Shown here in pieces: positions 21,493 to 32,635 of a stretch of DNA of 64,000 nucleotides. Each line of letters opens with the position of its first letter. The first letter of the stretch is position 1. This stretch comes from Rhipidocladum racemiflorum. Taxonomy: Eukaryota > Streptophyta > Magnoliopsida > Poales > Poaceae. The position numbers were made by a program, and so were the translations under genes. A model generated the notes under the pieces. The model searched no databases. It saw nothing but the letters and a program-made list of their open reading frames with translations, and was not told where the DNA came from. The stretch covers positions 20,445,914 through 20,509,913 of the forward strand of contig CM070588.1 of assembly GCA_036346355.1 (NCBI GenBank). The letters are read 5' to 3'.

Positions 21493-24400
21493 TGTAACAC
21501 CCCAAAATTTTTTTTTTCTTAAATTCATGTGTGATTTGGCACTTTGGTGAATTTTTGGAATTTTCTGGAATTTATTTGGATTTATTTGGAATTTATTTGA
21601 ATTTATTCCATTTTGAAATAATTAAAGAATTAAACTTTGCAAATAAAAATTTGTTGGAGATATTTTATTTGAGTCCAAAATGTTCCAAAATGTTTTCCAG
21701 AATTTTTCTGGAATTTTTCCGAGTTTTTGCTATTTTTAATGATTTAATTGAATTTCTGAGAATTTAATTGGATTAATTAAATCGAGTTGGTTTCACTGTT
21801 CCTCCGACCGAGCCCGAGTCAGACTCGAGTTCGAGTCCGACTAACCCGACCGCGCCCGTGGTCAAGCCGAACCCGTTCGCCCGGAACCCTAACCGCGTGA
21901 CCGTTGGATCTTGATCCAACGGCCCACGATCGTGCCACGTCGCCGGACCCGAGTGCGACCGAGTCAGCCAACTCGCCGAACCGGACCCGAGTCCAACTCA
22001 TGCGACCGTTGGATCTGGATCCAACAGCTCATGATGAGCCACGTCTCCCTCTCCGTGTCGCCGTCGGACTCCGCCGCTGCGTCGGAGTGGACCTCGGTTT
22101 CCGCGCGTTTCACGGACGCCGAGGGCCCTATTTAATGCGCCGTCTTTCGTGTCGTGACCTAGACTTCCGTGCGCACTCGTAGCTCTAGACAACGTTGCCC
22201 GAGCCGCCGTGGTTGCGCCGCAATCGCTCGCCGGAGTTGATTGTGTGTTCCGCCGCGGTTTTCCGTTGTTTCCGCCGCCGTCTGCCATCCTCCGCCGCCG
22301 TTGAGGTCAGATCCGGAATCGCAAGAGCCGGCCGTGTCGGAGGGAACCTTCCACTTCACTGGAGCACACCCGCAACGCCGCTGCTATCGTCGTCGTCTCC
22401 ATCTCCGGCCAGCAAGCACCGCCGTGGACATCGCCGTGACCTCGAAGCTTTTCAACCGTCGGATCTTCATCGCACGGACCAGATCGCGCCACGTCACCCG
22501 CTGGTGAGATCCACATGCTAAACCCCTTATCCAATCTCAGCCGTTAGATCTAGATCGTACGGTTAGCGTTAGCCGCGTTATACGTGTTAGATTGGATCCC
22601 AACCGTTGGATCTAGATCCAACGGTCTAGATTAATCGCGTTAACCCAAACGCGTGAAACCCAGATCCAATCCGAGCCGTCGAATTTCAAATCAACGGCCC
22701 GAATTGCGCCACGTAGCGGAAGATTGACCGCCGCGGTCAGCCCACGTGTGGGCGTGGGTTACTGACATGCCGGGCCCGCGTGTCAGCGCCCGCACCATGA
22801 CGTCGCACGGCGTCATGCGAACCCTGCGTCGGCCAGACCACCCGGCCGTCGCGGTGACGCCAAGAATGACGCGTCACCAGAGGGTCCCACTGTCGCCAGC
22901 CAGGCCGAGTCCCCGGCGTCAGCGATGACGTCACCCAAGTGGGTCCCACCTGTCAGTCTCACGGGGAGCCGTGGACCGGGTCCATGGTAGACCCAAGCCA
23001 AACCATGGACCACGTCCATGAACCGGCTGACGTCAGCCGCCCAATCAGAGGCTGCCACGTGTCCTTGCTGACGCAATAATTAATTTCCGAAAAAGAAAAT
23101 GATTTATTAATTCGAAATAATGATTTCAGATTTTTGTTTCAAACTTCAAATGCTTATAACTTTTGCGTTTCAACTCCGATTTGAGTGATTCAAATTTCTA
23201 AATTTGTATAAAATTGGATCTATCTAATGATGAATTTTATTTAATTTTTGGACTAAATTTTTTCTCTGTAATACTATTTAATTGATTATTTAAACTTTAA
23301 ATGCTTGTATCTTTTTCATTTAAACTCCGAATTTGACGATTCCAGTTTCTAAAAATTCATAAAATTGTGTTCTCTATGTTTATGAACTTATTGGATTTTT
23401 GGACACTTTTTGTCTACTGTTTTATTCATTTGTTGTTATTTGCACGCGTTACGAGTAGACGTTGAAGTGCCGGAAGGATTCGAAGGAGAAGTATTGACTC
23501 AGGAGCCAGCTCAGGACCAAGAATAAGTACTTTTTGAAGGCAAGTTGTGCTTTGACCATGTTGATCCCATTTTGAAACCTATTTTGATTCAATTTATTGC
23601 ATGCTAGTTTAATTAGAAATACTTTATTTAATTCCGGGTAATTAGATAAATACCAAATTGCTGTATGACACCTTGATTAATTAAATATGTGCCATGTCCC
23701 CTTGTCACCCTAGTTGTGGATTACTAGTTGGACATTATTAAATTGCCAACATGGGTTTTTAGACCGTTGTAGTATATTGTTTAGACCTGCTACGTGCTCA
23801 TGACATGATTTTTGACAATCAAATGTTAATATTGACTTAATGATATAATGAACCTGTTTTGGAAAAGTATCATGTGTTGTGATGTTGATGGCACGTGGTG
23901 CATGGTAATCAACTGGGGTTTGATAAATAGTTTTTGACCGGGGCATGTGGCAAGAATGATCAGGTGGGCCAGTTGTGGCACCGGGAATGTTGGTTTGGTT
24001 CTTTGGGTAGTCTTGCCCTGGTCACTCTAAGGACTTAACCTTGCAAGCCTTTGAACTGAGTCAAGCGTGCAACCACTTGTCCGTAATGGGACGGACCTAG
24101 TTGATTAAGTTGCTAATAACTTACTTGTGGGACCTCTGGGTGTCAACTACACCGTTTGTGTAGTTGTACGGGGGAGCGTACCGGGGCTGAGGCCAGGTAC
24201 CCATCTAACGGTGGATTGGCCTAAACTTCGCCTTTGCTAAGGGAAGGGTTAGTGTGCAACACCGGGGAGGACCACTTGTATTGTTAAAAGTTTCCGAAAG
24301 ACTTTGTTACGGGAACTCGCCTTTGTGTTGTTTGACTGTATCTTGTGGGTAAAGTGTATAACCTCTGCAGAGTGAAAAATATATTCGAATAGCCATGTTC

Positions 24401-25079
24401 GCGGTATTGGACATCGCTCGGGAATTACAGTCAAGGGTTAGACTTTCTTGAAAATAACTTGGACTTGAAAGGTTGGGTTTGGTTCAATAATGATGTTGAT
24501 GGAAATGTGGATTTAGATTGGGAAAGATGTTTATTTAACTCCTGAAAAAGTTGTTAATGATATACTTGTTTCTACTGCTTTCGAATCTACTTATATTATT
24601 TGTTAAATCTTTGTTTCGCAAATATACCTTGAGCTATTCCTTTGTATCAAACCATTCATGTAGTATATTAGCTTGCATTCTGTGCATGACTTGTTGAGTA
24701 CCAAGTACTCACCCTTGCCACAATACAACACCAGTTGAAGAGGAGCCTACACCAGCTTTGGAGGAGGAGCTCCAAGAGGAACCGTCTACTTAGGGAGCGA
24801 GCCCAGTCAGTTGCCTGTGGTATACTGGATGGCACCACGAAGTTATTTTATTTTCCGCTGTTATTATTTCTCTCTTAATAAGTTTCGCCCTGCGCGGCGT
24901 GTATTTGTAACTTGACCATAAGGTCGAGCAACCAGTTTGACTATTTAATTAAAGTACTTTATTAGTGTCGAGTGGTATGATTGTGATATTTACCGATGTT
25001 AAGACTGTGTGCACTAGCGCGTTCCTGGACTAGTGCTGAATACACAAAGGGTCCGGATTTGCAGATTCGGGTCCCGACA
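21493..25079 (+). repeat. 5' LTR of G2 (3587 bp)
   Basis: TGTAACACCCC to TCCCGACA. U3 resembles G3 LTRs (GTTTCACGGACGCCGAGGGC near 22105) more than G2's own 3' LTR. TATA-like TATTTAAT at 22129-22136. The proposed middle LTR exon carries a TAA (near 23524) where other copies have CAA. Short frames in it are shadows. Confidence 0.88.
22129..22136 (+). promoter_or_regulatory. TATA-like box, G2 5' LTR
   Basis: TATTTAAT in the conserved context GAGGGCCC-box-GCGCCG. The equivalent site in the other G LTRs is also A/T-rich at this place, next to the end of the CpG-rich block. Confidence 0.5.
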
Positions 25080-25083
25080 GAGG

Positions 25084-25097
25084 TGGTATCAGAGCCA
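25084..25097 (+). other. Primer binding site, G2
   Basis: TGGTATCAGAGCCA four bases after the LTR end, a perfect plant initiator Met-tRNA primer site. Confidence 0.9.
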
Positions 25098-25290
25098 TAC
25101 TGACTGTAGGCTCAACCCATAGTTAGAATGGTCGTAGTGAGGATAAAACCTATTTTCTAAAAGATAAAATTTGGTCAAGATAATGAATGAATTCTCGACT
25201 TACCCCTTCTCTCTTGTCTTACCCCTTGCTGAATTTTTCTTACCTTCATCACAATTTGAACTCTGTTCTCACGTAAGCACTTTGTGACAG

Positions 25291-25964
25291 ATGGAGGGAG
25301 AGAACAACTACGTATGATGCAGTTTCTCGAAGGATTTGAGAAGCCGCAATACCAAGTGAACATCATCAGACAAGCGGGACTGATTAAGGCTTATGACGTG
25401 AAGATCACGGTACATGCCAGGAAGAAGGGCAAGGGCAATCGTCCAATATACTGCACCGCCAGGAGATCGACAATGCAAATGGGAATTCAGGAGGTATCAC
25501 GACGAGCAATGCGACATGTCGCCCGCATCTACGCCAGCGAGCTGGAGGGAGCAGAATACCGCTACCATCCACGCAACAACAACCTTCTCGACCCTAAGCT
25601 GATCCAGGACGAGAATACCACAGTCACACAGCTGGCACGACTTGTCATCGCTCAGGAGGATGCGCTTGATGATACGAACCGGGAGCTACAGAAAGCTCGA
25701 GAGGAAGCCACAGCAGAGAAGAACCGATGGCGGGAGGCTCAAGAATATGTGTCTCATCTTCTGCGAAGGATTGACGAGTTGGAGATGGCATTGTATGGAC
25801 CAGAACCAGAGCCAGTGCTCGAGTTGCATGAGCCAGACCCAGAGGAGTCAGATCTTGATGAGGACACCGTTTATTCAACTACCACAGTTGCAGGGCATGG
25901 CGATTGTTTCGTGCCTATGCCGTCGCACCCCCACCCAGGCAGTGGAGGTTTTCTTGATGAGTGA
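25291..25964 (+). pseudogene. Extra ORF1 of G2, start lost by a 37-bp deletion
   Basis: The family ATG is at 25291 (MEGENNY) but the frame ends at once (GTATGA) because 37 bases present in G1 (18022-18058 region) are missing here. From about 25318 the remaining frame is fully open to the TGA at 25962-25964: basic middle (RRSTMQMGIQEVSRRAMRH), coiled-coil region (NRELQKAREEATAEKNRWRE), acidic tail and final GGFLDE. An initiation from an upstream out-of-family ATG (25284) or from the MMQFLEG Met could still yield most of the protein. Function unknown. Confidence 0.78.
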
Positions 25965-26225
25965 GCTTAGGTTTTGAGGTTGAGACTCCTTTGTTGAGTC
26001 GCGTTATAGAATAAGAGTTACCCTTTAGAGGCGTTGGTTTTTCATTGTTTGCTGAGTGTGCAGTATGTGTTGCAAGGCCCTTAGGCATTGTAAGCAAACA
26101 TACCAAGTTATTATTATTAGTTAATAAAGTTGGATTTTGAGTTACCCTTTTCCCTCGCATAAGTTTCCCTACTACTTGTCTATTCTTGTTCCCTCTCATC
26201 TCTAAAACCGTGGAGCAATCGACAG

Positions 26226-27953
26226 ATGGTGAACACCCGCAGAAACCTTGGAGGCAATGGAAGTGGTTCTCGCCCAGCAGAAAACCCCAATGATGGAGCA
26301 CCAGTACCGCCAGTTGAAATGCAGAATTTCGGAGCTTTTCTTGCTGCTCAGACTCAGTTGATGCATGCCATGATGCAACAGATGCAGCACGTCACCGCTC
26401 AGGCCACAGCTAATCAAGTCAATCAGGGACAACGCCAGAATACAAGACTGTCAGAGTTCATGAGGACTCATCCACCCACTTTCTCCGGGAATGCTAACCC
26501 GTTGGAGGCTGATGATTGGTTAAGGTCAATTGAGAGGAAGCTACACATTGCTCAATGCATGGGAAATGAGAAGGTACTCTACGCTTCTCATCAGTTGGAA
26601 GGAACAGCCGCCGAATGGTGGGAGAACTTCTGCGCTACGCAGGAGAACCCTCAAGATATCACTTGGGAGGAGTTCACAGCTGCGTTTCGTCAGTATCACA
26701 TGCCTGAAGGAATCATGGATCTCAAGAAGGAGGAGTTCAGAGCACTGAAGCAAGGTAATCACCCTGTGGCCGAATACCTGAACAAGTTCACACAGCTTGC
26801 ACGCTACGCACCTGAAGATGTAGCGACAGATAAGGCTAGACAGTCTCGCTTTATGAAGGGACTTAACTCAGGACTACAGGTGGGACTGATCACCCACACC
26901 TTTCCAGATTTCCAAGAGCTGGTGAATAAGGCGCTTATTCTTGAGGACAAGCGTAAGGAACTGGATGAGAATAGGAAGCGCAGGATGCAGCATCAGGGAT
27001 CGCGTCAGGGATCGCAACAACGTTTGAGAGTTGCGTCAAATCAGTTTTTCAGATTCCAGCTGCAGAGTGCTACAAGGACACCGTCACCAGCACCAAGACC
27101 CGTCAATCAAAATTATCAGACCCCAGCACCAGCCAGAAACGCCGCTTCAGTCAGTCAACAAGGGACAGTGAGACGCTGTTACAATTGCAACGAGCCAGGG
27201 CACTTTGCCAACAGTTGTCCTAAGAAGACAGCAGGAGTGACCCCGGTTCGCTTCAATCTGGGATCCACACCAGCCAGGACGCCAGCACCAGGAGCTGCAC
27301 CCCAGACTGTGGTGAGAGGCCGAGTCAATCATGTCACCGCAGATGCACTGCAGAATGCCACGGATGTCGTACTGGGTAAATTACTTGTTAACTCAGTACC
27401 TGCAACAGTTTTGTTTGATTCCGGAGCTTCGCATTCGTTTGTTTCACAAGGCTTTGCTGCTAAAAATGATTTGGAGATTGCAAGACTTAAATGCATGCTA
27501 TTAGTTCAAACCCCTGGTTCCGAACTCCGAACGAAAGTAGGATGTTCTGGGGTGAGAATACTAATAGATGGGATAGAGTTCCTAGCGAACCTTATTATTT
27601 TGAAAACCCAGACCTTAGATGTTATTTTGGGAATGGATTGGTTATCCAAGCACAAGGCCGTATTGGATTGTGGACGAAGGACTATCTCAGTTGAGAGCCC
27701 GTGTGGAAAGAAAGTGGAATTTCAAGCTACCGCCGTTAGAGATGGACAGTTGATGGTTAACAGCACCAAGGCAATGAGCATAGAAGATGTCTCAGTAGTA
27801 AATGAGTACCCAGATGTTTTTCCTGAAGATCTACCTGGTATGCCGCCAGACAGGGACATAGAGTTTGTGAAAGAGCTTGTACACAAGTACGATAGCAAAG
27901 AGACCTTATCGGATGTCCACCGAAGAATTAGTAGAGATGAAGAAGCAACTTGA
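26226..27953 (+). CDS. gag: G2 Gag-protease, 575-codon open frame
   Basis: Capsid/nucleocapsid plus the start of pol. The ATG at 26226 (MVNTRRN) is in the same place in G1 and G3. Residues about 65-190 form the retrotransposon gag domain; a CCHC knuckle CYNCNEPGHFANSC lies at about residues 318-331; the aspartic protease site LFDSGASHSF is at about 396-405 with the second conserved block VILGMDWLSKH near 475. The frame then enters the RT N-terminus and is lost at about 27880, where a short deletion after VKELV replaces the PG(T/I)TPIAKRPY block of relatives. This is the longest uninterrupted gag here and could still be translated. Confidence 0.9.
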   Translation: MVNTRRNLGGNGSGSRPAENPNDGAPVPPVEMQNFGAFLAAQTQLMHAMMQQMQHVTAQATANQVNQGQRQNTRLSEFMRTHPPTFSGNANPLEADDWLRSIERKLHIAQCMGNEKVLYASHQLEGTAAEWWENFCATQENPQDITWEEFTAAFRQYHMPEGIMDLKKEEFRALKQGNHPVAEYLNKFTQLARYAPEDVATDKARQSRFMKGLNSGLQVGLITHTFPDFQELVNKALILEDKRKELDENRKRRMQHQGSRQGSQQRLRVASNQFFRFQLQSATRTPSPAPRPVNQNYQTPAPARNAASVSQQGTVRRCYNCNEPGHFANSCPKKTAGVTPVRFNLGSTPARTPAPGAAPQTVVRGRVNHVTADALQNATDVVLGKLLVNSVPATVLFDSGASHSFVSQGFAAKNDLEIARLKCMLLVQTPGSELRTKVGCSGVRILIDGIEFLANLIILKTQTLDVILGMDWLSKHKAVLDCGRRTISVESPCGKKVEFQATAVRDGQLMVNSTKAMSIEDVSVVNEYPDVFPEDLPGMPPDRDIEFVKELVHKYDSKETLSDVHRRISRDEEAT

Positions 27954-28864
27954 AGAGTTAATGGAGAAAGGATTTATCAGACCGAGTTCGTCGCCGTGGG
28001 GAGCGTCAGTTTTGTTTGTCAAGAAGAAGGACGGGAGTTTCAGGATGTGCATTGACTACCGTGCACTCAATGAAGTCACCGTGAAGAATAAGTATCCGCT
28101 ACCCAGGATCGATGATTTGTTTGATCAGCTGAGAGGAGCCGGAGTTTTCTCCAAGATTGATCTGAGATCGGGATACCACCAACTGAAGATCCGATCGGAA
28201 GATATTCCGAAGACTGCATTCTCGTCAAGATACAGACATTACGAGTTTACAGTTATGTCCTTTGGTTTGACGAATGCGCCAGCATATTTCATGGATATGA
28301 TGAATAAGGTGTTCATGGAATATTTGGACAAGTTTGTTGTTGTGTTCATAGATGATATCCTAATCTACTCCAAGACAGAGGATGAACATGCCGAACACTT
28401 GAGGCGAGTTTTGGAAAAGCTGAGGGAACAACAACTCTTCGCCAAGTTCAGTAAGTGTGATTTTTGGAAGGACAAGGTGGAATTCCTCGGACATGTAATG
28501 ACCGCAGAAGGAGTCGCCGTTGATCCAAGCAAGGTAGAAGCTGTGTTACATTGGGAGCGTAGAAGACCGTGACCCGGATCCGGAGTTTCCTTGGAATGGC
28601 AGGATACTATCGCCCGTTTCATTGAAGGCTTTTCGACAATTGCGAAACCTCTCACGCAATTGCTGAAAAAGGAGAAGAAGTTTGCATGGGCGCTTGAGTG
28701 CGAGAAAGGTTTTCAAGAATCAAGAAGCGATTGACATCAGCGCCCGATGTTAGTTTCTGGGATGTTAATCAAAGCTTTGATATTTATTGTGACGCATCGC
28801 GCCAAAGACTTGGATGTGTCTTTGATGCAGAATGGAAAGGTAAATCGCTTATGCATCAAGGCGA
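27877..28864 (+). pseudogene. G2 reverse transcriptase and N-terminal RNase H
   Basis: RT is open from about 27884 to 28572 with all core blocks: MCIDYRALN, YPLPRIDDLFDQL, KIDLRSGYHQL, MSFGLTNAPAYFM and catalytic FIDD (Asp codons 28351-28356). A frameshift near 28565 (GAGCGTAGAAG in place of GAGCAGCCAAAG-like sequence) separates the thumb. RNase H follows with FDIYCDASRQ (near 28770), but further indels and a TGA at 28866-28868 in that frame break it. The two parts cannot be made as one protein. Confidence 0.87.
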
Positions 28865-30175
28865 TTGAGGCCGCATGAGGAAAATTATCCGACGCATGAC
28901 CTAGAGTTAGCTGCCGTAGTGCATGCCTTGAAGATATGGCGTCACTATCTGATCGGGAACAGATGTGAAGTGTATACGGATCATAAGAGCCTTAAGTACA
29001 TATTCACCCAGTCAGATCTGAATATGAGGCACAGGAGATGGTTAGAGTTGATCAAGGACTACAATGTTGGAATCCATTACCATCCCGGGAAGGCCAACGT
29101 AGTTGCCGATGCCTTGAGTCAGAAAAGCCATACCGTGAGTATGTTGATAGCCACAAGTCAGGATGAGTTATGTGAGGATTTCCAGAGAATGAAGATTGAG
29201 GTGGTACCCAGCGGATTCTTGGCCGCATTAGAAGTAAAGCCTACCCTAGAGGAACAGATCCGAGAAGGACAGAAGGATGATGACAAGATCCGCAGGATCA
29301 AGTCCATCAAGGAGGAAGGCAAGGCAGAGGACTTCAAGTTGGATGTGCAAGGCACGTTATGGCTGAAGGATCGCATTTGTGTACCGAACAAAAAGGAGCT
29401 GAATCAGTTGATTCTAGAAGAAGCCCATGACTCCAAGTATTCAATTCATCCTGGAAGCGCCAAGATGTATCAGGATTTGAAGGGAAGATTCTGGTGGCCG
29501 AGCATGAAGCGTGAAGTTGCCGAGCATGTTGCATTGTGCGACGTATGCCAGAGAGTCAAGGCAATGCATCAGAGACCAGCAGGATTGTTGCAGCCGCTAA
29601 AAATACCTGAGTGGAAGTGGGAGGAAATCGGAATTGATTTCATTACCGGTTTGCCTAAGACTCAAGTAGGTTATGACTCCATATGGGTTATAGTGGATCG
29701 CTTGACCAAGGTCGCCCATTTTATCCCCGTGAAGACCACTTACTCGGGGGATAAGTTAGCAGAGTTGTATATGACCAGGATCGTCTGTTTGCACGGAGTG
29801 CCAAAGAGGATTGTATTGGATAGAGGTACCCAATTTACCTCAAGGTTCAGGAATAAGTTGCATGAAGCCATGGGAACCCGTTTGAACTTCAGTACAGCTT
29901 ATCATCCACAGACGGATGGCCAGACCGAAAGAGTCAATCAGATTCTGGAGGATATGCTAAGAGCGTGTGCATTGGCTTATGCTACCTCTTGGGATAAGAG
30001 CTTGCCGTATGCCGAGTTCAGTTACAATAATAGTTACCAGGCTAGTTTACAGATGTCACCTTTTGAGGCACTGTATGGTCGACCCTGTCGGACGCCATTG
30101 AACTGGAATGAGACAGGTGAACGCCGTGTCTTTGGGCCAGATATTCTTCAAGAAGTCAAGAACAGATTGCCATGA
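28865..30175 (+). CDS. G2 RNase H C-terminus and integrase, 436-codon open frame
   Basis: Begins in RNase H (NYPTHDLELAAVVHALK; YTDHKSLKY with its Asp; HPGKANVVADALS). The integrase zinc region HHCC is complete (His 29426-29428 and 29447-29449, Cys 29537-29539 and 29546-29548). The catalytic core has Asp 29636-29638 (IDFITGLP), Asp 29819-29821 (LDRGTQF) and Glu 29927-29929 (QTERVNQ), giving the D-61-D-35-E pattern. The frame ends at 30175 shortly before the GPFK block. As the open frame lacks RT it is a relic, but the integrase active site is intact. Confidence 0.88.
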   Translation: MRPHEENYPTHDLELAAVVHALKIWRHYLIGNRCEVYTDHKSLKYIFTQSDLNMRHRRWLELIKDYNVGIHYHPGKANVVADALSQKSHTVSMLIATSQDELCEDFQRMKIEVVPSGFLAALEVKPTLEEQIREGQKDDDKIRRIKSIKEEGKAEDFKLDVQGTLWLKDRICVPNKKELNQLILEEAHDSKYSIHPGSAKMYQDLKGRFWWPSMKREVAEHVALCDVCQRVKAMHQRPAGLLQPLKIPEWKWEEIGIDFITGLPKTQVGYDSIWVIVDRLTKVAHFIPVKTTYSGDKLAELYMTRIVCLHGVPKRIVLDRGTQFTSRFRNKLHEAMGTRLNFSTAYHPQTDGQTERVNQILEDMLRACALAYATSWDKSLPYAEFSYNNSYQASLQMSPFEALYGRPCRTPLNWNETGERRVFGPDILQEVKNRLP

Positions 30176-30434
30176 TCGGGGAGAGATTGAAGATAGCCCA
30201 ATCACGCGTAAGAGTTATCTTGACAATCGTCGCCGGGATTTGAGTTTTGAACCGTAAGACTTTGTATACCTCGAGTTACGCCTCGGGGGAGTTAAGAGGT
30301 TCCATGCCAAAGGGAAACTCGCACCCCGTTATGTTGGACCATTTAAGATTTTGAGCCGCAGAGGCGAAGTTGCTTATCAGCTGGAGTTGCCACAGTCATT
30401 AGCAGGAGTACATGACGTGTTCCACGTGTCCTAG
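30176..30434 (+). pseudogene. G2 integrase C-terminal linker, broken
   Basis: Connects integrase to chromodomain. Recognisable peptides occur in the three frames: SYLDNRRRDLSFEP, GELRGVKRFHAKG-like sequence and YVGPFKILSRRGEVAY. TAA near 30256 (EP-stop-DF) and TAG near 30433 (HVS-stop-LKK) replace sense codons, so the chromodomain is cut off from integrase. Confidence 0.75.
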
Positions 30435-30671
30435 TTGAAGAAGTGTCTCCGAGTACCTGAGGAACAGACACCGCTAGAGTCAATTGAATTGCAAGAAGAT
30501 TTGACGTACAAGGAGCATCCCGTGAAGATTCTAGACACAATGGATCGAGAGACGAGGAACAAGTCGACCTGTTTCTGTAGAGTTCAGTGGAGCAATCATG
30601 AAGAAAGCGAAGCGACTTGGGAGCGCGAAGAGGATTTGAAGAAAGAGTTTCCAAACCTATTCCTTAGTTAG
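30435..30671 (+). CDS. Chromodomain at the G2 pol C-terminus
   Basis: Chromodomains on integrase direct insertion to marked chromatin. This 78-codon piece holds the expected order: YKEHPVKILD strand, a charged turn (RETRNKS), VQWSNHEESEATWE (the aromatic/W-E core) and a final helix EDLKKEFPNLF. It is the C-terminal part of pol, not an independent gene; the upstream TAG separates it from integrase. Presence of this domain classifies the element as a chromovirus. Confidence 0.87.
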   Translation: MKKCLRVPEEQTPLESIELQEDLTYKEHPVKILDTMDRETRNKSTCFCRVQWSNHEESEATWEREEDLKKEFPNLFLS

Positions 30672-30699
30672 CCCTGAATCTCGGGGACGAGATTCTATT

Positions 30700-30713
30700 A
30701 AGGGGGGGAGGTT
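30700..30713 (+). other. Polypurine tract, G2
   Basis: AAGGGGGGGAGGTT abutting the 3' LTR; the same tract occurs in G3 at 47348-47361. Confidence 0.9.
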
Positions 30714-31123
30714 TGTAACACCCCAAAATTTTGCTTTTCTTAAATCTATGTGTGATTTGGCACTTTGGTGAATTTTTGGAATTTTTTGGAATTTATTTTG
30801 ACTTATTTCGAATTTATTTTAATTTATTCCATTTTGAAATAATTAAAGAATTAAACTTTGCAAATAAAATTTTGTTGGAAATATTTTACTTGAGTCCAAA
30901 ATGATCCAAAATATTTTCCAGAATTTTTCTGGAATTTTTCTGAGTCTTTTACTATTTTTAATGAATTAAATGAATTACTGGAAATTATTTTAAATATTAA
31001 ATCGCTGGAAATTCGAGTTGGGTCAAGTACTATTCATCCGACCGAGTCGGAACCCGAGTCAGACTCGAGTCCGACCCGAGCCAGTTGACTCGACCAAACC
31101 TACTCCTAACCCTAATCGATCCC

Positions 31124-31149
31124 GACCGTTGGATCGGGATCCAACGGTC
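31124..31149. repeat. Palindrome in G2 3' LTR
   Basis: GACCGTTGGATC, 2-base spacer, GATCCAACGGTC: perfect 12-bp arms. Variants of this motif recur at 14536, 15171, 21900, 22008, 22600, 34561, 38685 and 47878, usually followed within about 20 bases by a GCCACGT box. Confidence 0.8.
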
Positions 31150-31951
31150 AAGATCGTCGTCTGCACGGTTCGAGTCGTGAACCGACCGAATCCGGTTTCG
31201 ATCGCGGCGATCGTGGGCCGTTGATCGCGCCACGTGGGCGGTCGGCCGTCGTCGTCCCCCGCCGGATCCGAAGCCGACTCGCGCCGCGCCCGCCGTGTGG
31301 TTCTAGGTTTCCGGATTCCACGCGGAAGCCGAGGCTATTTAATGCCCGGATCACACCCCGAGGACCACCTTGACCTTGCGCAGCCGTTGCCCTAGCCGTC
31401 GCCGCCGCAGTGCCCCTGACGCGCCCGCAATCGCTCGCTGGAGTTGTAGCACTCCTCTGCCGCGGTTTTTGCTTCGTTCCGCCACCGTCCGCCGTCCCCC
31501 ACCGCCGTTGACCCCAGATCCGGACTCACCGCGACGAGACGCACCCGAAGGGACCTCTCACCTCGCCGGAGCACGCCCGAAGCGCCGTTGCCGTGGTCGT
31601 CGTCCCCAACCCCGGCAAGCCAGCGCCGCCGTGAGCCATCGCCGGACTTCGAGCTTCCTCAACCGTTCGATCCAGATCCAACGTCTCAGATTGCGCCACG
31701 TCATCTCACGGTGAAATTCCGTCCAAAACCACCAGATCCAATCTTGATCGTCCGATCTATATCCAACGGTCCAGATCAAACGCGTTAACCCAAACGCGTG
31801 AGAGCCAGATCTAATCTGGGCCGTTAATTTTCAAATCAACGGCCGAGATTGCGCCACGTGTCGGGAAGCCTGACCGCCGCGGTCAGCGCACCCGTGCGTG
31901 TGACGCTGACACACCGGGCCCGCGTGTCAGCAACGTGACCAAAACGCACCA

Positions 31952-32130
31952 TGACGTCACGCTGACGTCATGGCGGGCCCGCATGTTAGCGGCTGTCCCA
32001 GCCGTGCGCTGACGTCAGCAATGACGTCACCCGAGGGGGACCCACCTGTCAGTGACACGGGGAGCCGTGCACCGGGTCCACGGTAGACCCGAGCCGAGCG
32101 TGGACCAAGTCCATGGACCGGCTGACGTCA
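31952..32130. promoter_or_regulatory. Cluster of five TGACGTCA octamers
   Basis: Exact TGACGTCA at 31952-31959, 31963-31970, 32010-32017, 32022-32029 and 32123-32130. This palindrome is the classical bZIP (CRE/TGA-type) binding site. Similar clusters sit in the G1 and G3 LTRs. The cluster lies downstream of the TATA-like box, so it may act as an internal enhancer or mark a different start site. Confidence 0.65.
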
Positions 32131-32554
32131 GCAGACCAATCCAGTGCTGACACGTGTCCAGGCTGACGCAATAAATAATTTCCGAAAAAGAAAATGAATT
32201 ATTAATTCGAAATAATGATTTCAGATTTTGTTTCAAACTTCAAACGCTTATAACTTTTGCGTTTCAACTCCGATTTGAGTGATTCAAATTTCTAAATTTG
32301 TATAAAATTGAGATCTACCTAAAAATGAATTTTATTTAATTTTTGGACTAAAGTTTTTCTCTGTAAATTATTTAATTGATTATTTAAACTTCAAAATGCT
32401 ATAACTTTTGCATTTTAACTCCGAATTTGACGATTCCAGTTTCTAAAAATTTATAAAATTATGTTCTCTCTGTTTATGGATTTTATTTGGATGTTTGGAC
32501 ACTTTTGGTCTACTGTTTTATTCATTTGTTGCTATTTGCACGCGTTACGAGTAG

Positions 32555-32635
32555 ACGTTGAAGTGCCGGAAGGATTCGAAGGAGAAGTATTGACTCAGGA
32601 TCCAACTCAAGACCAAGAACAAGTACTTTTTGAAG
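32555..32635 (+). other. Proposed LTR exon (middle) of G2 3' LTR
   Basis: 81 bases between GAGTAG| and GAAG|GCAAGT, frame (D)VEVPEGFEGEVLTQD... The GC donor matches the strict AG|GCAAGT consensus of plant GC-AG introns. The frame also reads open leftward through the presumed intron for a while, so coding potential does not by itself prove the acceptor. Confidence 0.5.
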
